Shown here in pieces: positions 1 to 9,571 of a DNA stretch of 64,000 bases (its first letter is position 1; each line of letters starts with the position of its first letter). A program made the position numbers and the translations under genes. Origin of the DNA: Actinomycetota bacterium (GTDB lineage: Bacteria; Actinomycetota; Rubrobacteria; Rubrobacterales; Rubrobacteraceae); contig ML214227.1 of NCBI GenBank assembly GCA_004563715.1, positions 15,340 through 79,339 of the forward strand, written 5' to 3'. The notes beneath the pieces were generated by a model. It was not told the origin of the DNA. It did no database searches and worked only from the letters and a program-made list of their open reading frames with translations.

Positions 1-388
1 CCACCCCCACCACCACGAACAGCAGGTACCCGTCCTGGAAGACCGGCAGTTGAAACAAAACCGCGCAGGCAAACACGATGAGCAGGTTCGAGACCGGGCC
101 TGCGAGGGCTACGGCCACCGGGCCCAGTACACCGCCGCGGAGCTTGGCGGGCGTTATCGGGGTCGGCCTCCCCCAGCCGAAACCCGCCAACAGCAACATC
201 AGGCTCCCGAGCACGTCCAGGTGGGAGGCCGGGTTGAGCGTCACCCGGCCTTGTCGGTAAGCTGTGTCGTCGCCCAGGCGGTACGCCGAGTAGGCGTGGG
301 CCGCCTCGTGCAGCGTTATGCCCACCACGAAGCCCAGGAGGATTGCTACGGCGAAGGCCGGGTTTTGCTCGAAGAGGCTGATTATCAT
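1..388 (-). CDS. Site-2 protease family (M50) membrane metalloprotease, C-terminus off the window edge
   Basis: Manual reverse-strand translation from ATG at 388: MIISLFEQNPAFAVAILLGFVVGITLHEAAHAYSAYRLGDD...; HEAAH matches the M50 HExxH motif. Confidence 0.88.
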   Translation of the reverse strand, partial: MIISLFEQNPAFAVAILLGFVVGITLHEAAHAYSAYRLGDDTAYRQGRVTLNPASHLDVLGSLMLLLAGFGWGRPTPITPAKLRGGVLGPVAVALAGPVSNLLIVFACAVLFQLPVFQDGYLLFVVVGV

Positions 389-433
389 GGTCGCGGATAA
401 TAATACACGCCCGGGAACCGTATATCGGCAGCT

Positions 434-1321
434 CTAGCCCGTCTTCGCCGCGAAGACCGTTACGTGGTCGCCCGGCTCCCCGGTGTAGGAGGCGAGCTGG
501 GGCTTGAGCACGGCGACCAGGTCGGTTATGGAGCCCAGCTCGGTAGTTCCGGCTGTCACCGGGGTGTTCGGACCCAGGTTGTCGCTGATGTCTTGCACGA
601 GGGAGACGAACACCCGCATGTCCGGATTATCGGAGGGTTTTATCTCCACTACGTTGGCTTCTTGTACGGTGGGGTCCGGTTTGATGGCCGTGATTACACC
701 CGTGACCGGGGCGTAGACTTTGGTTCCCGGCTCCGCTCCTACATCAACGGCGCCCGTGGCAGACCCCGAACGCTCCGCGCGATCCATAACGTGATAACGG
801 ACGCCTTCAGGCTCGCCCAGGCCACCGAACGTCCTTACGAACAAATTCGCCGATACGTTGTGTCCTACGGGGTCCAGTTCCAACCAACCTTCGCCTATCG
901 GGTGGTACCCGAGCCCGGTGAGGTCTGCGGGCTGCACCGGTGAGACGATGTCGACGCCGTCAGCCTCCGCTATCGTGGTTTCCTGTGCCGACCTGCCGGG
1001 GTCTATGGGGCTCGCTTGGTCGGCGGTTCCAGGACTCTGTGCCAGAGCCGCCAAACCCAAAGACAACAAACCCACCAATACTAGAAGGCCTAGGAGCATA
1101 TACCGCCTCCGATACACCGGGCCGAGGATTCTGTGCCACGGTGGACGACCCTCCCGGCGGTCTTTCAAAGGCCTTCGGGGACGCCGTAGCGGTGCGGCCT
1201 GTTGAGGGGTACGGCGGGGTTGCTTGTACGGTCTTTTCTCTGTTCGCTTCCGCCTTATATCCTGAAGGTGATGCACTTTCCCCCCGCTCATAATCGGGGG
1301 ATTATACAGAGCACGTTCCAA
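434..1321 (-). CDS. Membrane-anchored protein with degenerate LytM/M23-like C-terminal domain
   Basis: Basic N-terminus, one TM helix, then GAVDVGAEPGTKVYAPVTGVITAI resembling the M23 core. Confidence 0.6.
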   Translation of the reverse strand: MERALYNPPIMSGGKVHHLQDIRRKRTEKRPYKQPRRTPQQAAPLRRPRRPLKDRREGRPPWHRILGPVYRRRYMLLGLLVLVGLLSLGLAALAQSPGTADQASPIDPGRSAQETTIAEADGVDIVSPVQPADLTGLGYHPIGEGWLELDPVGHNVSANLFVRTFGGLGEPEGVRYHVMDRAERSGSATGAVDVGAEPGTKVYAPVTGVITAIKPDPTVQEANVVEIKPSDNPDMRVFVSLVQDISDNLGPNTPVTAGTTELGSITDLVAVLKPQLASYTGEPGDHVTVFAAKTG

Positions 1322-1450
1322 CCTGTAAACTCGGCCGCGAAAAGCCTCGCTACCAGGTAAACTCTCTATGATGCGTCGGAGAAAAGCTTATGGCTGGGGC
1401 AGGTACGCACGCGACACGCGGGTGTTGAGCCACAGGAGCGGAGCACGAAG

Positions 1451-2050
1451 GTGAGCCTGCCGCACCGTGGTCGCCGCGAGCCGCTGTCGTACAAAGAGTC
1501 TTTCCGGCGTTTGCTCGACCCCCTGGTGCGGCTGCTGACCACGATGCGGGTTCGTCCCGACACGCTCACGGTGCTCGGCTGGCTTTTTTCCGTGGGTGCC
1601 GCGGTTCTCTTCGCGACCGGGCAAATAAAGGTCGCTGGCGCCGTTATGATCGTCGGCGGCCTCTTCGACGCGCTGGACGGCGCGGTTGCCCGGCAGTCAA
1701 ACCTCATGAGCTCTTTCGGGGCCTTTCTCGACTCTACGCTCGATCGGTTCTCCGAGTCCGCAATCTTCGTGGGCATCATCTTTTTCTACGCCTCCTCAGC
1801 CCGCCCCTACGAGGCCCTGCTGGCCGGGCTGGCGATGACTTTTTCCCTGCTAACTTCGTACGCCCGGGCTAGGGCCGAGGCTCTCGGCATCCGGTGCGAG
1901 GTCGGCCTGCTCGAGCGCGCCGGAAGAGTATTTATACTCTCTGTTTTGTCGCTTTTCGGACTTCTGACGGTAGCCGTGGGTCTCGTTTGCGCGGGCGCTC
2001 TCGTGACCACCGCCCAACGTGTCCTCCATGTCCGGCGCGCCACCCGCTAA
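1451..2050 (+). CDS. CDP-alcohol phosphatidyltransferase family protein
   Basis: DALDGAVARQSNLMSSFGAFLDSTLDR matches the family motif DGxxAR(x8)GxxxDxxxD; multiple TM segments. Confidence 0.9.
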   Translation: MSLPHRGRREPLSYKESFRRLLDPLVRLLTTMRVRPDTLTVLGWLFSVGAAVLFATGQIKVAGAVMIVGGLFDALDGAVARQSNLMSSFGAFLDSTLDRFSESAIFVGIIFFYASSARPYEALLAGLAMTFSLLTSYARARAEALGIRCEVGLLERAGRVFILSVLSLFGLLTVAVGLVCAGALVTTAQRVLHVRRATR

Positions 2051-2552
2051 CAATCGTCACCCCCGGAGTACCGCGGACGTCTACCGGCAGAAGGTCCTTT
2101 GTGAAACCTCTTCTATAGCGAGAGTCCTTCGACAAAGAGGCCACCCCGTGCCGCTGGGAGACGCTTCCTCCGGCATCATGCTCGTCGTCGAACAGCCCCT
2201 GGGCCCCCGACTACTCAACGCCGTTGAACGTAGTTTGGTGAGCATCTCGCTCCCGGATGCCTACGTAAGCTGGTCGTCTACCGGCCTGCTCATGCAGGAA
2301 ATACTGGCCGTCCAGCCCTCCGTTCTCGTCGCTGTCGGACCCGGGGCAGCCCGTGACCTGGACGCCCTGGAATATCCGCTCTCCCGAAATTCCTTTGCGA
2401 ACGCTACCGTAGGAACCTGGTTTTCCTGGACCAGAAGCGTTGCGGGTATGCAGCTACCAGCCCTGGCTCCCGCCCTGGAGAACGAGAAAGCGAAAAAATG
2501 TTTCTGGCGGAACTTCCTGGCCCTTCGGGTGCTGGCCGCACCCCGACTCTAA
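2019..2552 (+). CDS. Hypothetical protein
   Basis: Open frame after the phosphatidyltransferase; start codon uncertain; no family recognised. Confidence 0.4.
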   Translation: MSSMSGAPPANNRHPRSTADVYRQKVLCETSSIARVLRQRGHPVPLGDASSGIMLVVEQPLGPRLLNAVERSLVSISLPDAYVSWSSTGLLMQEILAVQPSVLVAVGPGAARDLDALEYPLSRNSFANATVGTWFSWTRSVAGMQLPALAPALENEKAKKCFWRNFLALRVLAAPRL

Positions 2553-2905
2553 AAACCGACAAACCTCGACCAGCATCCCGGACCAGCAGGTGCGACCTCG
2601 CAAATCATCTTGTAACTCCTACCCCAACATATTGTGCAACAAAAGATCCGGTTGCGGATGCGAAATAGTAGCAAAAGCTTGCGCTGACATTACTTATGTT
2701 AAGTTTTATTAAATAAATGTTTCGTCCACAAAACACGAATCCCTTTTATTTAAGCTGAATTCGCCTGAAGGGGCAAAACCGGGTATCGAGACATGTGTTG
2801 CTTAAAGTTGGGCGTTTCTTTTAGAGTTCTCGGCTTAGGAGGGGGGATTTCGCGTTAGGTCCCCTTCGGAGAAGTCTGTGTAAAAGACGGGAGGGAGCCC
2901 GACGC

Positions 2906-4792
2906 GTGTCTCGAAGGGTAAATTTGATCGCGTTCCTCGGTCTGGTTGGCACCCTGGTTTTCGTGACTGGAATCTCGGCGGGGGCCGCGCCTGGCGATGT
3001 GGGGACAAAGCGGTTTGACATAGAAGACGCCCAGGAGCGTCTCATGCAGGTGCGGGCGGATGCGGTTACCGCCAGCAACGCCTACAACGCTGCGCTCTCG
3101 GAATTAAACCAGTTGAACGAGAAGATCGAGGACACCGAAAAGAACCTGGTGAATGCCGAGGACCGGCTTGCCCGGGCGCAAAAAGACTTCGAAGATCGCG
3201 CCTCCCAGGTTTACCGGAGCGGAAACGTAGGTTTTCTGGACGTCCTCGTGGGGGTCGAAGATTTCGCTGACTTCTCTACCCGGTTGGATCTCTGGCTGAG
3301 GCTTCTCACGGAAGAACGGGCGGAGTTCGAGCGTGTTCGCGAGGCACGCGACGGGTTGAGGGCTGAGAGAGATCGGCTCGAGACCCAACGCGCTCAAAGG
3401 TTAGCCGCGCTCGACGAGGCCGTGGACCACAAGAACCAGGCGGCGGAATCCGAGGCCAGGGCCAAGGCCTACCTGGGTGCGCTTTCAGATGATCTGCTTG
3501 CAGCCATCGAGGGGGAGCAGCGGAGACAAGCCGAGCTTGCCCGGGCCGCCGCTGAAGAACTCAGCCAGGAGTATGCTGCCAAAGCTCCGGAGCCGCTCCG
3601 TGTCCCGGTTTCCAAGCCAGAGAACCCGGCTCCCGAACCCGAGGATGTCCCGGGACCGAAACCCAAGCCGGTGAAGAAGGAGGCCCCAGACCCAGAGCCC
3701 CCGAAGCCCGAAAAGGCGCCGGTCGAGGAAGAGGCCGAGCCACAGGAAGAGGCCGAGCCACAGGAAGAGGCCGAGCCACAGTTCAACCTGCTGGTCTTGC
3801 CGGCTCCTGAAGCCAGTTCCGAAAAAGATGACGATGCCAGGCGGCGGGCAGAGCGCCAGGCAGAGCGCCAGGCCGAGGCGGAACGCCGGGCGGAGGCCGA
3901 ACGGCGAGCCGAGGAAGAGCGCCTTGCAGAAACCGAACGCCGTGCGGAGCTTGCCGCCGAGGAGGAAGCGGACCGTCAGCAGCGGATGGCTGAACTAGAA
4001 CGTCAGGCCGAAGCCGAACGTCGTGCGGAAGCAAAGCGCCAGACAGAGGCGGAACGCCAGGCCGAGGCGGAACGCCAGGCGGAGGCCGAACGGCGAGCCG
4101 AGGAAGAGCGGCGTGCGGCTGTGCTGGCGGAAGCCGAGCGCCAGGCGGAGCTTGCCGCCGAGAGAGAGGCTGCCCGCCAGCAGAGACTCGCCGACATGCA
4201 AGCTGAGCGGGAGGCTATAGAGCGGGAAGCCGCGGAGCTAGCCGCCCGTCAACAGGAAGCGGAGCTAAACGAGGCTCTTGCGGCAGAACAAGCCGCCGCA
4301 GAAACCGTCGAAGAGCAGCCTCAAGGCTCCGGGACGGCGGTCGAAGGTCCGGAGCCGGACGTGACGGCGCCCCGCGAGCCTGCAGCACCGGCTGAAGAGG
4401 TCGCACCGCCGCCCTCCGGCTCGGGTAATGCGGTGGTTGCCGAAGGTGCCAGGTACCTGGGCACGCCCTACTTGCTGGGCGGCCTACCAGAGTGCGTGCC
4501 TTTTGAAACGATGGACTGCTCGTGCTTCACGATGACGGTGTTCGCGGCTTTTGGCATCTCCATGCCCGATTCGCCGGGGGAACAGATGGCCTACGGAACG
4601 CCGGTCTCCGGCGAACCCGCCGCTGGTGACCTGCTCTTCTGGAGCGAGGACGGTAGCGGGTATATAACCCACGTCGGCATAGCCATGGGCGATGGAACGA
4701 CCATCCACGCTTCGGCATACACGGGCTACGTTACGCAAGGTACCTCGATCTACGCCATCCCGGGTTACGCGGGAGCGAGAAGACTTCTCTGA
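2906..4792 (+). CDS. NlpC/P60 peptidoglycan endopeptidase with N-terminal coiled coil and long A/E/R-rich repeat linker
   Basis: Signal sequence, coiled coil, (QAEAERRAE)-like repeats, C-terminal MDCSCF...THVGIAMG...IHAS matching the NlpC/P60 Cys-His-His pattern. Confidence 0.92.
   Translation: MSRRVNLIAFLGLVGTLVFVTGISAGAAPGDVGTKRFDIEDAQERLMQVRADAVTASNAYNAALSELNQLNEKIEDTEKNLVNAEDRLARAQKDFEDRASQVYRSGNVGFLDVLVGVEDFADFSTRLDLWLRLLTEERAEFERVREARDGLRAERDRLETQRAQRLAALDEAVDHKNQAAESEARAKAYLGALSDDLLAAIEGEQRRQAELARAAAEELSQEYAAKAPEPLRVPVSKPENPAPEPEDVPGPKPKPVKKEAPDPEPPKPEKAPVEEEAEPQEEAEPQEEAEPQFNLLVLPAPEASSEKDDDARRRAERQAERQAEAERRAEAERRAEEERLAETERRAELAAEEEADRQQRMAELERQAEAERRAEAKRQTEAERQAEAERQAEAERRAEEERRAAVLAEAERQAELAAEREAARQQRLADMQAEREAIEREAAELAARQQEAELNEALAAEQAAAETVEEQPQGSGTAVEGPEPDVTAPREPAAPAEEVAPPPSGSGNAVVAEGARYLGTPYLLGGLPECVPFETMDCSCFTMTVFAAFGISMPDSPGEQMAYGTPVSGEPAAGDLLFWSEDGSGYITHVGIAMGDGTTIHASAYTGYVTQGTSIYAIPGYAGARRLL
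3727..3781 (+). repeat. 18-bp in-frame tandem repeat (EEAEPQ) x3
   Basis: gaggccgagccacaggaa repeated three times. Confidence 0.85.
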
Positions 4793-4813
4793 CGTCCTAT
4801 AAACCATAGGCTC

Positions 4814-4845
4814 ACCGGGAGAGGCCGCAACCGGCCTCTCCCGGT
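4814..4845 (+). terminator. Rho-independent-like hairpin after the NlpC/P60 gene
   Basis: Perfect 14-bp stem accgggagaggccg / cggcctctcccggt, 4-nt loop caac. Confidence 0.8.
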
Positions 4846-4863
4846 TTGTCGGTATAGGTCTAG

Positions 4864-4937
4864 TTGCCGGTGGTACAATCAGGGCAGGAAGCGCAGCTAC
4901 TTGCCGGTGGTACAATCAGGGCAGGAAGCGCAGCTAC
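4864..4937. repeat. 37-bp perfect tandem duplication
   Basis: ttgccggtggtacaatcagggcaggaagcgcagctac at 4864-4900 and again at 4901-4937. Confidence 0.97.
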
Positions 4938-5052
4938 TGGCGGAGGTGGTCACGAAGACGCCCGCTCCTCTACTTTAGAACCAGGCGTAACCGGGGACAC
5001 TACCGGCTAACCGGGCAGGTTTAGAATAGTACGTACTCGCCGCCGTTCCGCG

Positions 5053-6051
5053 GTGGGTTTGAAACCACAGAAGGAGGCCTCGTTGATTAATCTGGCACTA
5101 CTACAGACGGCTGGTCTTGGGGGGCTCGTCGTCCTCGTTATCCTGGTCGTGTTCGTCGCCTCCGTGGCGATCAGCGCGGTAAAGATCGTCAACGAGTACG
5201 AACGCGGCGTAATATTCCGTCTCGGCCGCATCCAGGGTGGGCCGAAAGGACCGGGACTGTTTATCCTGTTGCCTTTTATCGACAACATGGTCAAGGTGGA
5301 CCTTCGTACCGTTACGATGGACGTGCCGCCTCAGGACATCATAACCCGCGATAACGTGCCCGCGAGGGTCAACGCCGTAATCTACTTCCGCGTCGTGGAC
5401 CCCAACAACAGCGTGGTCGAGGTCGAAAACTACGTTCAGGCGACCAGCCAGATAAGCCAGACGACCCTTAGGAGCGTACTGGGCCAGAAGGACCTGGACG
5501 ATCTGCTTACCAACCGCGACGCGATAAACAGTGAGCTGCAGAGCATCATCGACGACCAGACCGACCCCTGGGGCATCAAGGTCAGCGCCGTCGAGGTCAA
5601 GGACGTAGAGATCCCGCAGCAGATGCAGCGGGCGATGGCGCGTCAGGCAGAGAGCGAGCGCGAGCGGCGGGCCAAGATCATCTCCGCCGAGGGTGAGTTC
5701 CAGGCTTCCAAGCGCCTGCGTGAGGCTGCGGATGCTCTGGAGACCCCGACAGCCATGCAGATAAGGCTCTTCCAGACGCTGAACGAAGTCGCCAACCAGC
5801 AGAACTCGACGATCATCCTCCCCGTCCCGATAGACCTCTTCAAGCCCTTTATGGAGAGAGCCAACGGCTCCGGTGATGGCTACGCCGCTACCCGGCCGTC
5901 AGCGCCCCGCCCGGAAAAAGAGGAGAAGATTTACGAGGAAGCCGTCAAAGAAGCCTCGAGCGAGGTCGAGATGCCCGACGATGATTCCGGCGAGCTTCCC
6001 GACGACCTGGAGCAGGAGGCACCGGAAGAAGCGCGGCGCAGCGGAGGATAA
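5053..6051 (+). CDS. SPFH/Band 7 (stomatin-like) membrane protein
   Basis: N-terminal TM then [29 protein letters not shown]...[33 protein letters not shown], typical of slipins. Confidence 0.95.
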   Translation: MGLKPQKEASLINLALLQTAGLGGLVVLVILVVFVASVAISAVKIVNEYERGVIFRLGRIQGGPKGPGLFILLPFIDNMVKVDLRTVTMDVPPQDIITRDNVPARVNAVIYFRVVDPNNSVVEVENYVQATSQISQTTLRSVLGQKDLDDLLTNRDAINSELQSIIDDQTDPWGIKVSAVEVKDVEIPQQMQRAMARQAESERERRAKIISAEGEFQASKRLREAADALETPTAMQIRLFQTLNEVANQQNSTIILPVPIDLFKPFMERANGSGDGYAATRPSAPRPEKEEKIYEEAVKEASSEVEMPDDDSGELPDDLEQEAPEEARRSGG

Positions 6052-6216
6052 CAGAACGGCCGCACTTCCCTCAGCGACTCGAATCCTCCATAAAACTCGG
6101 TCGGCCTGTTAGCCGCCGACGATAATTGGGTAATATACATCCCAGCGTAGGGTTGATCCCCGACGAGATCGCCTACGCACACTGGAGTATGAGCTCTTTG
6201 GAGGCAGAGAGTTTCG

Positions 6217-6672
6217 GTGAACCGCGAAGCCGCAGAAACCAGAGAGGGGGAAGTGGTCAAGCTTTCGGACCCGGTTTCCCTGACGATCCCGAGCCGCGCC
6301 GAGTACGTACTGCTCGCTAGGCTGGTGGTGTCTCAGGTCGGGCAACTCGCTGGTTTCGGGCCGGAAGACATCTACGACCTCAAGCTGGCCGTTACCGAAG
6401 CCGTTACCAACGTGATCCGGCACGCCACGGTAGATTCTTTTGAAGTCGAATACCGGGTGTTGCCGGGCGCGGTCGAGATCACGGTGAAGGACGCCGGGGG
6501 CGGGTTTGAGGTGGAAGCCTTGAACCCCACCCCCGACGCGCAGGGCGGGTTTGGCCTTGCCGTTATAAAGAGCCTGGTAGACGAGGTAAAGCTGGAATCT
6601 GCCCCAGGTGGCGGGACGAGGCTGAGGATGGTTCGTCGAGCTGCCGCTGCGGCCCGCACCGAAATCGGATAG
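6217..6672 (+). CDS. RsbW-like anti-sigma factor / HATPase_c domain protein
   Basis: DLKLAVTEAVTNVIRHA ... DAGGGFE ... GGFGLAVIKSLVDEV (N-box and G-boxes). Confidence 0.88.
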   Translation: MNREAAETREGEVVKLSDPVSLTIPSRAEYVLLARLVVSQVGQLAGFGPEDIYDLKLAVTEAVTNVIRHATVDSFEVEYRVLPGAVEITVKDAGGGFEVEALNPTPDAQGGFGLAVIKSLVDEVKLESAPGGGTRLRMVRRAAAAARTEIG

Positions 6673-6788
6673 AAGAGAAGTTCTTCCCAAGGAACCTTCC
6701 TGCTGGTGGCTGCTTGCGTCGCTGCTGCCAGTTCGTATACAGTTAGCCGTATGCCGATGTGTAGGCGTCCCAGAAGCGTGAGGAAGCT

Positions 6789-8030
6789 TTGCTGCAACGA
6801 GTAAACCCGGGCAACAAGTCGCTGGCGGATTATCGAAGCATCGTGCGCCGAGATCTCTACGACGAGATATGCGATCTGGCGGGGCGGCTGGAGGGCGCCC
6901 GGGTTCTGCACATAAACGCTACGAGCTTCGGTGGCGGGGTGGCGGAGATACTCTACACGCTGGTTCCTCTCATGCGGGATGTGGGTTTGCAGACCGATTG
7001 GGCCGTGATGTTCGGTGCGGAGCCTTTCTTCAACGTAACCAAGAGCTTTCACAACGCTTTGCAGGGAGCTGATTACGAACTATCTGTCGAGGCCCGGGCG
7101 ATCTACGAGGAGTACAACCGGCAGTCTGCGGCGGCGCTGGATGAGGAGTGGGACATAATCTTTGTACACGATCCCCAGCCGGCCCTCATGAAGCATTTCA
7201 GCGGCGGGTACTCACCGGAGACGAAGTGGATCTGGCGCTGTCACATAGATACCTCGACCCCTAACCGCCAGGTACTCGATTATCTGGAGCCGTACATAAA
7301 GGACTACGACGCCCAGGTCTACACCATGCAGGAGTACACCCCTCCGGACCTGGAGTTGCCGAACCTCGTGCTGATTCCGCCGGCCATAGACCCGCTCTCG
7401 CCGAAGAACATGGCTCTGCCCGGAGACGACGCCCGCTACATCGTAAACCAGTTTGGCGTGGACACGGAGCGGCCCTTTATCGTCCAGGTGTCACGGTTTG
7501 ACCCCTGGAAGGACCCCCTCGGCGTGATAGACGTCTATCGAGCCGTAAAAGAGGACGTGCCCGAGGTGCAGCTCGTCCTTATAGGTTCCATGGCTCATGA
7601 CGACCCTGAAGGGTGGGACTACTGGTACAAGACCGTCAACTACGCTTCGGGTGATCAGGACATCTTCCTGTTCTCGAACCTGACGAACGTGGGGGCCATT
7701 GAGGTGAACGCGTTCCAGTCGCTGGCGGACGTGGTAATTCAGAAGTCTATCCGGGAGGGTTTCGGGCTCGTCGTCACCGAAGCGTTGTGGAAGGCCCGGC
7801 CTCTCGTGGCCAGCAGGGTGGGCGGCATCCCGATGCAGGTGGCCAAGGGTGGCGGCATCCTTATCGACACCATCCCCGAAGCCGCCGCCGCCTGCGCCAA
7901 GCTGCTCCAGGACAAGGACTTTGCTTTCGAGATGGGGCGGCGCGGCAAAGAGCACGTACGCAACCACTACCTTACTCCCCGGCTCCTGCGTGACGACCTT
8001 TTGCTCTTCGCCAAGCTACTCGGGGTGTGA
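6789..8030 (+). CDS. treT: GT4 glycosyltransferase, trehalose synthase TreT-like
   Basis: NATSFGGGVAEILYTLVPLMRDVGL...RCHIDTSTPN...QVSRFDPWKDPLGVIDVYR...SIREGFGLVVTEALWKARP; directly upstream of otsA. Confidence 0.8.
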   Translation: MLQRVNPGNKSLADYRSIVRRDLYDEICDLAGRLEGARVLHINATSFGGGVAEILYTLVPLMRDVGLQTDWAVMFGAEPFFNVTKSFHNALQGADYELSVEARAIYEEYNRQSAAALDEEWDIIFVHDPQPALMKHFSGGYSPETKWIWRCHIDTSTPNRQVLDYLEPYIKDYDAQVYTMQEYTPPDLELPNLVLIPPAIDPLSPKNMALPGDDARYIVNQFGVDTERPFIVQVSRFDPWKDPLGVIDVYRAVKEDVPEVQLVLIGSMAHDDPEGWDYWYKTVNYASGDQDIFLFSNLTNVGAIEVNAFQSLADVVIQKSIREGFGLVVTEALWKARPLVASRVGGIPMQVAKGGGILIDTIPEAAAACAKLLQDKDFAFEMGRRGKEHVRNHYLTPRLLRDDLLLFAKLLGV

Positions 8031-8055
8031 ACCTGCGACCAAAAGGGAGGGGATA

Positions 8056-9543
8056 GTGGTGTCTGGCCTCGGAGAGCAGCTCGTAATCGTTTCGAACAGA
8101 GGCCCGGTTACGTTCTCGCGGACGGAATCCGGCGAACGTGAGTACTCCCGCGGCGCCGGGGGGCTGGTTACCGCACTGAACGCCGTCTCCCGCCGCCAGG
8201 AGGGTGCCGTGTGGATCGCGTCCGCCATGAGCGAGGAGGATGCGGCAGTTTCTAGGGAAAACGTTCCATACGAGGTAGAGGACCTGCGGGTTACGTTCGT
8301 CGAGCACGACCCGGACGCCTACAGCCTGATGTACAATCACATAGCCAATCCTCTTCTGTGGTTTGTTCAGCACGGCCTCTACGACCTGCCATACTCGCCG
8401 GGGCTCGGCGACGACACGCGCCGGGCCTGGGAGGAAGGGTACGTCACCGTGAACCGGAACTTCGCCGAGGCTACAGCGGGCGCTATCGCGGGGGCGGAGT
8501 CGCCCGTAATCCTGCTTCACGATTATCAGCTTTACATGGTGCCGCGCTTTCTCCGCGAACGACTCGTAAGCGACGCCTTTATCTCGTTGTTCGTCCACAT
8601 CCCCTGGCCCGAGCCAGACTACTGGCGCGTGCTGCCCCGTTATATAAGGGAGGGCGTACTGGAGAGCTTGCTGGAGACCAGCATCGTCGCCTTCCACACC
8701 CGGCGCTACGCCCGCAACTTCATCGAGACCGCTACCGCGTTTCTCGGGGCGGAAGGAGATGCCGAGAGAGGGATCATACGCCACGAGGACCGGGAGATCT
8801 GGGTGAAGGCCTACCCCATCTCCATAGACCCCGGCGAGTTCAAGGAGCTTGCCTCGGACGAGGCGGTCGAGGCGGAGGAGGAAGCGCTCAGAAACCTTCC
8901 GGGACAGCTTGTCGTTCGGGTAGACCGCATGGACCTCTCCAAGAACACCGTAAGAGGTTTCGAGGCTTACGGCCGGATGCTGGAGCGGCACCCCGAGATG
9001 CGGGAGCAGGTAACTTTCCTGGCCCGCGTTCAGCCCTCACGTGAAGACGTGCGGGAGTACGCTCGCTATGCGGAGGTGGTTCAGGAAACGGTAGATCGGG
9101 TCAACAAAGACCACGGCACCGACGCTTGGAAGCCCATAGAACTGGCTATGGAGGATAACTTCCCGCGTTCGATAGCGGCCTACAAGAACTACGACGTGCT
9201 GCTGGTCAACGCCGTGCGTGACGGCATGAACCTCGTCGCGAAGGAGGCCGCTGTCGTCAACGACCGGGGCGGTGTTCTCGTGCTCTCGGAGAACGCCGGG
9301 GCCTACGAAGAGTTGGGAGAGCACGCCCTGACGGTCAACCCATTCGACCTCGATGAGCAGGCAGAGGCTATCTACCGGGCTCTTACCATGCCCGCTGGAG
9401 AGCGCGCCAGGAAAGCTCGGGCTCTAAAGCAGGCTGTAGAGGCTAACACCATAGAACATTGGGTCCAAGCCCAGATACGAGACATTGCGTCCTACCGCGA
9501 AGGAGGCGGCGAGAAACAATCCGCCGCCCCCGATGCTTTGTAG
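8056..9543 (+). CDS. otsA: Alpha,alpha-trehalose-phosphate synthase (GT20)
   Basis: VSNRGPV...GGLVTAL...LLHDYQLYMVPRFLR...FVHIPWPEPDYWRVLP...NAVRDGMNLVAKEA; in-frame GTG at 8056 preferred over the upstream-extended ORF. Confidence 0.9.
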   Translation: MVSGLGEQLVIVSNRGPVTFSRTESGEREYSRGAGGLVTALNAVSRRQEGAVWIASAMSEEDAAVSRENVPYEVEDLRVTFVEHDPDAYSLMYNHIANPLLWFVQHGLYDLPYSPGLGDDTRRAWEEGYVTVNRNFAEATAGAIAGAESPVILLHDYQLYMVPRFLRERLVSDAFISLFVHIPWPEPDYWRVLPRYIREGVLESLLETSIVAFHTRRYARNFIETATAFLGAEGDAERGIIRHEDREIWVKAYPISIDPGEFKELASDEAVEAEEEALRNLPGQLVVRVDRMDLSKNTVRGFEAYGRMLERHPEMREQVTFLARVQPSREDVREYARYAEVVQETVDRVNKDHGTDAWKPIELAMEDNFPRSIAAYKNYDVLLVNAVRDGMNLVAKEAAVVNDRGGVLVLSENAGAYEELGEHALTVNPFDLDEQAEAIYRALTMPAGERARKARALKQAVEANTIEHWVQAQIRDIASYREGGGEKQSAAPDAL

Positions 9544-9545
9544 TT

Positions 9546-9565
9546 CGGTCCCTTGGAAGGGGCCG
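9546..9565. terminator. Short hairpin between convergent otsA and rhodopsin genes
   Basis: cggtccc/ggggccg arms with one G-U pair and a tight loop. Confidence 0.4.
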
Positions 9566-9571
9566 TTGTGA

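Noticed and set aside
2760-2905. c-di-AMP (ydaO) or c-di-GMP riboswitch
   Set aside because: Only short resemblances such as ggggcaaaaccggg; I could not align the conserved core by eye.
3469-4220. Several repetitive ORFs antisense or out of frame to the NlpC/P60 gene
   Set aside because: Shadow frames of the low-complexity repeat region; low-complexity peptides with no domains.
4864-4937. Possible CRISPR-like direct repeats
   Set aside because: Only two copies directly abutting with no spacers; simple tandem duplication.
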